DNA from: an uncultured Alphaproteobacteria bacterium
GTDB taxonomy: Bacteria; Pseudomonadota; Alphaproteobacteria; Caulobacterales; Caulobacteraceae
DNA length: 26,815 bases
NCBI GenBank assembly: GCA_903933475.1
Contig: CAIZKE010000321.1
Location: 1 to 26,815, forward strand
Direction of reading: 5' to 3'
The notes beneath the pieces are model-generated. The model saw only the letters and a program-made list of their open reading frames with translations, made no database searches and was not told the DNA's origin. Numbering within the stretch: the first letter of the stretch is position 1; each line of letters starts with the position of its first letter. Below, piece by piece: positions 6,764 to 14,929 of the stretch. The position numbers and the translations under genes are program-made.

Positions 6764-8017
6764 ATGACCGCCAGGTCCCGCCTGCACCCGGCCTACCTGG
6801 CCGCCGCCCTCATCTTCGTCGTCCTGCTGGTCAGCGCCGGCCTGCGGTCGACCCCAGGCGTCCTGATGCTGCCCCTCGAGCAGGCCTTTGGCTGGAGCCG
6901 GTCCACCGTCTCCTTCGCCGCCGGGGTGGGCATCCTGTTCTATGGCCTGACAGGCCCCTTCGCCGCCGCCCTCATGCAGGGCCTGGGAGTACGCCGGGTG
7001 GTGATCGGCGCCCTGGGCCTGATGGCTGCGGCGACCCTGTCCTCGACCCTGATGCGCGAGCCCTGGCAGTACATGGCCACCTGGGGCGTGGCGGCAGGGA
7101 TCGGCTCAGGCGCCCTGGCGATGACCCTGGCCGCCACGGTGGTAAACCGCTGGTTTGTCGCCCGGCGCAGCCTGATGATGGGCCTGCTGACCGCAGCCAC
7201 CGCGACGGGAAACCTGGTCTTCCTGCCGGTGCTGGCCCTGCTGGCCGAGGACGGCGGGTGGCGTCGTGCGGCGGCGGCCACGGGACTGGCGGCCCTGGCG
7301 CTGATCCCGCTGGTCTGGAAGTTCCTGCCCGAGCGGCCCTCGGACCGGGGCCTGGCCCCAGTGGGCGCACCAGGGGATCACGTGGAACCCCCGGCGCCAG
7401 CGGGGGGCACCCTGGCGCTCGCCTTCGGCGCGCTGGCGAGGGCTGCGCGGACCCGGACCTTCTGGCTTCTCTTCACAGGCTTCTTCATCTGTGGACTGAC
7501 GACTCACGGCCTGGTCGGCACCCACCTGATCGCAATGTGCGCGGATCAGGGCATGGCCCAGGTCCAGGCTGCTGGCCTTCTCGCCGTCATGGGCGTCTTC
7601 GACCTTGCCGGAACGACAGCCTCGGGCTGGCTGACGGACCGCTACGACCCGCGCCGGCTCCTGGCCATCTACTACACCTTCCGAGGCCTGGCCCTGGTCG
7701 CCCTGCCCTTCTCGGACTTCTCGCTGCTGGCGCTCGGGCTGTTCGCGGTGTTCTTCGGCCTGGACTGGATCGCCACGGTGCCGCCCACCGCCCGGCTGGC
7801 CACCGAAGCCTTCGGCCTGCGCGAGGGGCCCATCGTGTTCGGCTGGATCGCCGCCGGGCACCAGGCCGGAGCCGCCACCGCAGCCATCACCGCCGGGGTG
7901 ATGCGCGCCTCCCAGGGTCGCTACCTTGAGGCCTTCGTCCTGGCCGGTCTGACCGCCCTGATCGCCGCCGTCGCCTCGCTCATGATCCGCCGCGGGGTCG
8001 TCAGTGCCGCCGCCTGA
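6764..8017 (+). CDS. MFS transporter, monocarboxylate/oxalate-formate antiporter type
   Basis: This is a 417-residue inner-membrane protein with about twelve hydrophobic segments and a hydrophilic central loop around residues 205-235. Features such as LRSTPGVLMLPLEQAFGWSR in the first helix region, the loop 2-3 region, and GWLTDRYDPRRL between helices 8 and 9 place it in the major facilitator superfamily. The N-terminal layout resembles the OFA/monocarboxylate carrier branch. The substrate is not readable from sequence. ATG 6764 follows GGGAGA at 6753-6758; an upstream in-frame start at 6692 would add a charged stretch unlike an MFS N-terminus. It converges on the dienelactone hydrolase gene with six bases between stops. 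Confidence 0.88.
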   Translation: MTARSRLHPAYLAAALIFVVLLVSAGLRSTPGVLMLPLEQAFGWSRSTVSFAAGVGILFYGLTGPFAAALMQGLGVRRVVIGALGLMAAATLSSTLMREPWQYMATWGVAAGIGSGALAMTLAATVVNRWFVARRSLMMGLLTAATATGNLVFLPVLALLAEDGGWRRAAAATGLAALALIPLVWKFLPERPSDRGLAPVGAPGDHVEPPAPAGGTLALAFGALARAARTRTFWLLFTGFFICGLTTHGLVGTHLIAMCADQGMAQVQAAGLLAVMGVFDLAGTTASGWLTDRYDPRRLLAIYYTFRGLALVALPFSDFSLLALGLFAVFFGLDWIATVPPTARLATEAFGLREGPIVFGWIAAGHQAGAATAAITAGVMRASQGRYLEAFVLAGLTALIAAVASLMIRRGVVSAAA

Positions 8018-8023
8018 GTGCGG

Positions 8024-8920
8024 CTAGAACGGCCGGGGCTTTACGCCGTTGGCGGCGAAGTGGGCCAGCATCCGGGTCCAGGCGTCCCGGGCTGCGGCCG
8101 GGTCGTAGCTGGTGCGGTAGTCCGCGTGGAAACCGTGCTGGCTGTCCGGGTAAACAATGATCTGGCTGCCGGTCTTGCGGGCGGCGACCAGGGCGCTGCG
8201 CATGGCCTCGACATCGGCAAGGGGGATGCCCTGGTCCTTGCCGGCATAGAATCCGATCACCGGGGCCCGCAGCTGGGCTACCCCAGGGAGCGGCCAGGGG
8301 CGGTTGGTTTCGCCAAGGAACTCCCCAGGCTTGGGCGCGGTCAGCCGGCCATACCAGGCCGCGCCGGCGCGGAACTCCGGCATTCGCTGGCAGATGAGCC
8401 AGGTGGTGGCGCCGCCCCAGCAAAAGCCGGTGACCGCCATCCGGGACTTGTCCACGAAGGACTGGGACTTGAGGAACCGGACGGTCCCCGACAGGTCGTT
8501 GAAGATCTGCTTGTCCGAGGCCGCGCCGACGATGCGGCGGATCTGGTTGAAGTCGTTGGTCTTCGAAGGATCACCGGACCGGACGAAGAGATCCGGGGCG
8601 ATGGCCACGTAGCCCAGCCTTGCCAGGCGGCGGCAGACGTCGCGGATGTATTCGTGGACCCCGAAGACCTCGGAAATCACCAGGACGACGGGAAATCGGC
8701 CCGGGGCGTCGGGGCGGGCCAGATAGGCGGGCATCATTCGGTCGCCGACATCGACCTCGACCTCGCCCGCGACGAGGCCCGTCGCGGGGGTGGCGACAGT
8801 CTGGGCCTCTGCGGAGAAAGCATAGAGGGCGTAACCGCCGAAGGCGGCCAGGGCCAGTCGCCGCCGCGAGACGGCCAGGTCCCCAGGTTCGGTGCCCTCC
8901 GGACGCGTCAGGGTCTTCAT
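8024..8920 (-). CDS. Dienelactone hydrolase family protein with Tat-type signal
   Basis: This 298-residue alpha/beta hydrolase belongs to the dienelactone hydrolase family (COG0412). The catalytic triad is visible as Cys167 in GFCWGG, Asp229 in AGKDQG and His262 in DSQHGFH, with the family Glu84 in ISEVFG. The N-terminus has a twin-arginine-like signal (SRRRLALAAFGG from residue 18, then AEAQT near 40), so export of the folded enzyme is likely. Canonical dienelactone hydrolase is cytoplasmic and acts in chlorocatechol breakdown; no catabolic genes lie nearby and the substrate is unknown. GGGAGA (8929-8934 on the minus strand) precedes the start by eight bases. Confidence 0.9.
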   Translation of the reverse strand: MKTLTRPEGTEPGDLAVSRRRLALAAFGGYALYAFSAEAQTVATPATGLVAGEVEVDVGDRMMPAYLARPDAPGRFPVVLVISEVFGVHEYIRDVCRRLARLGYVAIAPDLFVRSGDPSKTNDFNQIRRIVGAASDKQIFNDLSGTVRFLKSQSFVDKSRMAVTGFCWGGATTWLICQRMPEFRAGAAWYGRLTAPKPGEFLGETNRPWPLPGVAQLRAPVIGFYAGKDQGIPLADVEAMRSALVAARKTGSQIIVYPDSQHGFHADYRTSYDPAAARDAWTRMLAHFAANGVKPRPF

Positions 8921-9072
8921 GGTTCGGGTCTCCCTCGCCAGCCTTCGCCAGCCTCATCCCATTTGGCGACAGGTGCGGCCGGTGTCAAAGCCTGCGACGC
9001 CCGAAGGTCGGTTCCAGGGGCTTTCGGCGCGGGCTGGCAAGGCGCATATCGACGTCCATGGACGGAAGACGG

Positions 9073-9555
9073 ATGAAGCCCGGCGCCCTGCGCCGGCTGA
9101 CGGAGGGAGAGAAGGCGCTGGCGACGGCCGTGTTCGGCTCCGCCCTGGCCTTGGAGCGCGTCCGGATCTTCGCCCTGCCGGTCTGGCGCCGGCCGTTCGC
9201 CGCGGGCCCGGCCCTGGTCTTCTGGCCAGCCTCCGTCGCCTGGCAGGACTTCAGCCAGGCCCACCTGTCCCTGCAGGGCGTGCTGATCCATGAGCTGACC
9301 CACGTCTGGCAGGCCCAGACGGGCGTCAACCTGGCCCTGGCCAAGCTGAGGGCCGGTGACGGACCGGAGGCCTACCACTATGAACCGCGCTTTGGACTGG
9401 GGTTTTCGGACCTCAACATCGAGCAGCAGGCCATGGCCGTGCAGCACGCATTCCTGGCCTCCCGGGGGGCCTCGACGCCCTTCACCCCCGAGGTCCACGC
9501 CGCCCTCCTGGCGGGAACGCCCCTCGAAACCTCGGCAAAGCCCTTTACGGTTTAG
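9073..9555 (+). CDS. Small HExxH zincin-like protein (Vgr-related/DUF4157-like)
   Basis: This 160-residue protein has a clear HELTH zinc-protease motif (73-77) inside GVLIHELTHVWQAQTGV, and a possible third ligand Glu117 in NIEQQAMAVQ. The preceding part (LTEGEKALATAVFG, ALERVRI) resembles small alphaproteobacterial proteins often labelled Vgr-related, themselves similar to DUF4157 metallopeptidase domains. I recall that resemblance rather than having tested it. No signal peptide or transmembrane segment is seen. The start at 9073 has GGAAG at 9064-9068; ATG 9058 is an in-frame alternative without a ribosome site. Substrate and role are unknown. It ends 174 bases before dnaK and is probably transcribed separately. 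Confidence 0.75.
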   Translation: MKPGALRRLTEGEKALATAVFGSALALERVRIFALPVWRRPFAAGPALVFWPASVAWQDFSQAHLSLQGVLIHELTHVWQAQTGVNLALAKLRAGDGPEAYHYEPRFGLGFSDLNIEQQAMAVQHAFLASRGASTPFTPEVHAALLAGTPLETSAKPFTV

Positions 9556-9565
9556 GGACTTTGCA

Positions 9566-9593
9566 CTTGCAGAACGGCGCATTCGCACCATAT
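9566..9593 (+). promoter_or_regulatory. Candidate sigma-32 heat-shock promoter of dnaK
   Basis: CTTGCAG (9566-9572) and CACCATAT (9586-9593) are separated by 13 bases. This fits the RpoH pattern CTTGAAA, 11-16 bases, CCCCATNT, and predicts a start near 9600, about 130 bases before the dnaK ATG. No CIRCE inverted repeat is present, consistent with sigma-32 rather than HrcA control of dnaKJ in alphaproteobacteria. The match is by eye. Confidence 0.6.
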
Positions 9594-9729
9594 CGCACGG
9601 CGACAGGGTGGTTCCGAAAAGAGCCCGCTGTCGACCCCGGACTGTTCACGGGGGCCGCAGGAACGGGGGGTGCTTGGCGACGAGGCTCCTCAGGCGCGGT
9701 CCGCCAAATAGGAGCGTTTGAGACCCATC

Positions 9730-11625
<1,896 letters not shown>

Positions 11626-11639
11626 ACCTGTCCGGGACC

Positions 11640-11668
11640 CGACCCCGCCTCGACCTGAGGCAGGGTCG
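11640..11668 (+). other. Stable hairpin between dnaK and dnaJ
   Basis: CGACCC-C-GCCTC (11640-11651) pairs with GAGGC-A-GGGTCG (11657-11668), giving 11 base pairs with one C-A mismatch and a GACCT loop. Only a short CCTTTC follows, so a full terminator is unlikely. A partial terminator or mRNA-processing element that sets the dnaK:dnaJ ratio is possible (inference). Confidence 0.55.
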
Positions 11669-11708
11669 GCGTCCTTTCGGAAAGATGCATCGGAAGGCCT
11701 GACGCCTC

Positions 11709-12860
11709 ATGCGCGACTATTATGAAATCCTGGGCGTGGCCCGCGGCAGCGACGAGGCCGCCCTCAAGTCTGCCTTCCGCAAGCTGGCCATGGAGCACCA
11801 CCCGGACCGGAATGGCGGCTCTGAGGAGGCATCGACCCGGTTCAAGGAGATCAACGAGGCCTATTCGGTCCTGTCAGATCCCAAGAAGCGGGCTGCCTAC
11901 GACCAGTTCGGCCACGCCGGGGTGAACGGCGGCCAGGGCGGCGGCGGCGCCGGCTTTACCGACATCAACGACATCTTCTCGGAAGTCTTCGGGTCGGCCT
12001 TCGGCGACATGTTCGGCGGCGGGCAGAGGCGGAGCGGCCCAGCCCGGGGCCAGGACCTCCGCTATGACCTCGAGATCAGCCTGGAGCAGGCCTATGCCGG
12101 GGCTGAGGTCGAGATCACCGCCGCGACCGCCATAAGCTGCGAGGCCTGCGAGGGCAGCGGGGCCAAGCCGGGGACCAGCCCCGTCACCTGCCCGACCTGC
12201 GGCGGCACCGGCCGGGTCCGGGCCTCCCAGGGCTTCTTCGCCATCGAGCGCACCTGCCCCCGATGCGGTGGCGAGGGGCGGACCATCAGCGATCCCTGCA
12301 CCTCCTGCCGCGGCCACGGCCAGGTCCGGCGGAACCGGACCCTCCAGGTCCGCATTCCCGCTGGCGTGGACGACGGCGCCCGGATCCGCCTGGCGGGCGA
12401 GGGCGATGCCGGAGCCCGGGGCGGACCCCGCGGCGACCTTTACATCTTTGTCTCGGTACGGCCTCACGACCTGTTCGAGCGCGACGGCCTCGACCTGCAC
12501 TGCACCGTGCCTGTCCCCATGACCACGGCGGTCCTTGGCGGCGAGATCGAGGCCCCGTGCCTTTCAGGCGGACCGGGCGCAGGTGGCGAGCAGACTGACC
12601 GAGTGACCGTCAAGGTGCCGGACGGCACCCAGACCGGCCGGACCGTACGCATACGCGGCCGGGGCATGCCCTCCCTGCGCAGCCGTGAGCGTGGCGACCT
12701 GTTGGTCGAGCTCTTCGTGGAGACGCCGACCCGGCTCGACGCCCGGCAAAAGGCGCTGATGCAGGAGTTCGCCGAAATCTCCAGCGAGCAGCAGCATCCG
12801 GAATCCAGCGGATTCCTGAACCGGGCCCGGAGATTCTGGGAAGATGTCACCGGGGGCTGA
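11709..12860 (+). CDS. dnaJ: Co-chaperone DnaJ (Hsp40)
   Basis: DnaJ delivers clients to DnaK and stimulates its ATPase. The 383-residue type I protein has an N-terminal J domain (MRDYYEILGV, HPDRN), a glycine/phenylalanine-rich linker (about 75-110), and the zinc region with four CxxCxGxG repeats: CEACEGSG, CPTCGGTG, CPRCGGEG and CTSCRGHG. The C-terminal substrate-binding domains follow (GDLYIFVSVRPHDLFERDG). GGAAGG at 11692-11697 lies 11 bases before the start. It is co-oriented with dnaK and very likely in its operon; the hairpin in between may reduce read-through. Confidence 0.98.
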   Translation: MRDYYEILGVARGSDEAALKSAFRKLAMEHHPDRNGGSEEASTRFKEINEAYSVLSDPKKRAAYDQFGHAGVNGGQGGGGAGFTDINDIFSEVFGSAFGDMFGGGQRRSGPARGQDLRYDLEISLEQAYAGAEVEITAATAISCEACEGSGAKPGTSPVTCPTCGGTGRVRASQGFFAIERTCPRCGGEGRTISDPCTSCRGHGQVRRNRTLQVRIPAGVDDGARIRLAGEGDAGARGGPRGDLYIFVSVRPHDLFERDGLDLHCTVPVPMTTAVLGGEIEAPCLSGGPGAGGEQTDRVTVKVPDGTQTGRTVRIRGRGMPSLRSRERGDLLVELFVETPTRLDARQKALMQEFAEISSEQQHPESSGFLNRARRFWEDVTGG

Positions 12861-12907
12861 AGCCCGCCCTTCCCATTCACCCGGGGGGCCCTAGACTTGG
12901 TCTCCGC

Positions 12908-12924
12908 CCCGGGCTGAACCCGGG
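12908..12924 (+). other. Hairpin candidate downstream of dnaJ
   Basis: CCCGGG-CTGAA-CCCGGG can form a 6-bp hairpin ending four bases before the Shine-Dalgarno (GGGAGG, 12929-12934) of the next gene. There is no T-run. It could end dnaKJ transcripts inefficiently or tune translation of the hydrolase. CCCGGG is common in a genome this GC-rich, so chance is a fair explanation. Confidence 0.3.
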
Positions 12925-12939
12925 ATGAGGGAGGATGCC

Positions 12940-14847
12940 ATGACCCACGCCGCAGTCCGGATCGCCGCCGCCTGCCTGACCGCAGCCCTGCTCTCAGGTC
13001 CCGTCGCCGCAATGGCGGCACCGATGGTGCGCCCCGCGCCGGCCGGAGACGCGGGCAGCCAGGTCCCGGGCTATCCCGACGTGGTCGCCGAATACATCCA
13101 GGTCCCTGGGGGCAAGGCGCCCGGCACCCCCGCCGCCCTGAACACCGCCAGCTTCCTGCGCCTTCGGGCCACCGCCGACGGGGACCGGCCCAGACCCGCC
13201 AATGCCGTGATCGTCGGACTGCCGGGCTTCTCCTCGACCCCGCCCCACTGGCTCTTCCTGTCCAGCCAGATGGTCTCCCGCGCGGCAAAGCAGACCTGCG
13301 ACGGCCAGCCGTGCCGGCTGGAGGTCTGGGTCCTGCAGCGCCGGGGTGCCAACCTCGCCGAGACCGAGGCCCTGACCGAGGCCCGGCGCAAGGGCGACCC
13401 GCAGATCGCCCTGAACCACTACCTTGGCGCGGACGCTATCGGGCCCGACGGCAAGGTGGGGCCCGCCACTGCCGCTGCAGCCTGGAAGCCCCTGACCCAG
13501 ACGGACCTGGCCTTCATGGCCGACTGGGGCTTCGAGGCCTACGCTGCCGATGTCGACGCCATGATCGGGCGGATCCGCGAGCGGTCCGGTGCCCGCAACA
13601 TCTTCCTCGCCGGGCACAGCCAGGGCGGCGGCTTCGTGTCCAACTATGCGGCGCGGCGGGCCCCGGGCGGCAAGCGCGGGGTGGAGGGCCTGGCGGGGCT
13701 GATCTTCCTCGATGGCGGCCCGTCGGCGGGCGTCCAGCCTGAACCCACCGCCGCGGAGCTTGACGCCTACCTTGCCCGGGTTAACGCCCTGCGCAGCGGC
13801 AAGGACAGGGTCTATACCGACGCCAATGGCATACTGGGCGCCATAGCCGGGCCGGCTTCCGCCGCCAGCCAGTCGGTAACCGGCGTCTACTACGCCCTGT
13901 CCGATCCCAGCGCCGAGGCCATCTTCCCGCTCCGCGTCGCTGGAATGGCGCCTGCCCCGGGGGATGACTTCCTGAAGACCGCCCGCATGACCTGGCTCGC
14001 CCGGGCCGGTGCGAGCTTCGACACCGACCCGGTCCCCGGCGGCGGGGTGCAGATGCAGATCCTGCAGTACCTGGGCCAGGGCCTGGGCCGGCTGGACTTC
14101 ACGCCCATGCCCGGGACGTTGGACAGTTGCGACCGCACGCCGCCACCGGCGGCAGTCGGCCCCATGCGCGCCATGGGCCCGCCCCCCAAGTGCGTGCCTT
14201 CCGGCGCCATGGTCGATCCCGGCCGGGTCCACGGCTGGATCGAGCCCGGACCCGACGGCCCGAAGGAAGCTGGCCGCGCCAGCCTATGGCTGAACGCCCA
14301 GGCCTTTGCGCCCACGCGCTCCAACATCCGGCCCGTGAGGGTGAAGTTCGCCGAGTCGGGACGGCGGGTTATCGACGCCTCCGACATGATCGGCTCGAAC
14401 TGGTACCCTTCCGAGCGCTGGGACTTCGACGCGGGCTTCGTGAGCCGCTACCGGACGCTGAAGATCGACCGCGACGGCGTGAAGCTTGACGTCGACAAGG
14501 CCGCCATCGCCGGGGTCCCGGTCTATGTGGCCCGCCAGGGCTTCACCCAAGGCGTGACCGGCAACCCCTTCCCGGGCGTGAGAGACTATACCGAGGTCAA
14601 CAAGACCGGGACCTGGCAGACCCCGGAGGCCAAGGCCGTCAGCCCGTTCGATCCGGCCACCAATGCCGCCATCTACTTCCATACCGACTTCGTGGGCGCG
14701 GACGATTCCCGGGCGGGCCAGGCCCGACCTGGCGAACCGGGGGCCTCGGCCATATCGGGCACCCTCGTCGACTGGGTGCTGAAGCGGGCGAAGGGCCTGT
14801 CCGACACGCCAACTCCCGCGGCCCTCGGCGTGCGGGCCCGCTATTGA
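12940..14847 (+). CDS. Secreted alpha/beta hydrolase of unknown substrate
   Basis: This 635-residue protein has a cleavable signal peptide (hydrophobic stretch, then AAMAAP near residue 27). The alpha/beta-hydrolase nucleophile elbow is GHSQGGG with Ser227, preceded by NIFLA, and an early strand ends in VIVGLPGFSS. The C-terminal half (about 400-635) has no motif I recognise; it ends near DWVLKRAKG. The Asp and His of the triad cannot be assigned with certainty. The size is large for a simple esterase, so a cap or extra domain is likely. GGGAGG (12929-12934) precedes the ATG by five bases; an ATG at 12925 is less likely. It lies between dnaJ and mutS without an obvious functional link. Confidence 0.8.
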   Translation: MTHAAVRIAAACLTAALLSGPVAAMAAPMVRPAPAGDAGSQVPGYPDVVAEYIQVPGGKAPGTPAALNTASFLRLRATADGDRPRPANAVIVGLPGFSSTPPHWLFLSSQMVSRAAKQTCDGQPCRLEVWVLQRRGANLAETEALTEARRKGDPQIALNHYLGADAIGPDGKVGPATAAAAWKPLTQTDLAFMADWGFEAYAADVDAMIGRIRERSGARNIFLAGHSQGGGFVSNYAARRAPGGKRGVEGLAGLIFLDGGPSAGVQPEPTAAELDAYLARVNALRSGKDRVYTDANGILGAIAGPASAASQSVTGVYYALSDPSAEAIFPLRVAGMAPAPGDDFLKTARMTWLARAGASFDTDPVPGGGVQMQILQYLGQGLGRLDFTPMPGTLDSCDRTPPPAAVGPMRAMGPPPKCVPSGAMVDPGRVHGWIEPGPDGPKEAGRASLWLNAQAFAPTRSNIRPVRVKFAESGRRVIDASDMIGSNWYPSERWDFDAGFVSRYRTLKIDRDGVKLDVDKAAIAGVPVYVARQGFTQGVTGNPFPGVRDYTEVNKTGTWQTPEAKAVSPFDPATNAAIYFHTDFVGADDSRAGQARPGEPGASAISGTLVDWVLKRAKGLSDTPTPAALGVRARY

Positions 14848-14862
14848 GCGAAGCCTGGGCCT

Positions 14863-14881
14863 GCAAGAGAGCGAGTCTTGC
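14863..14881 (+). other. Hairpin upstream of mutS with GAGTC in the loop
   Basis: GCAAGA (14863-14868) pairs with TCTTGC (14876-14881) around a 7-base loop. GAGTC (14873-14877), overlapping the loop and the second arm, is a GANTC site, the target of the cell-cycle methyltransferase CcrM in alphaproteobacteria. There is no T-run, so a terminator for the hydrolase gene is only weakly suggested. Confidence 0.35.
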
Positions 14882-14929
14882 CGGACGCTGGTGACGCCGC
14901 GTCGGCTGGCGGCTAGTTTACGCCTCGAG

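Noticed and set aside
8018..9076. Plus-strand 352-codon open frame opposite the dienelactone hydrolase
   Set aside because: The minus strand carries the intact catalytic triad and a ribosome site; the plus-strand frame has no family features.
9556..9729. CIRCE/HrcA operator upstream of dnaK
   Set aside because: No TTAGCACTC-N9-GAGTGCTAA type inverted repeat is present.
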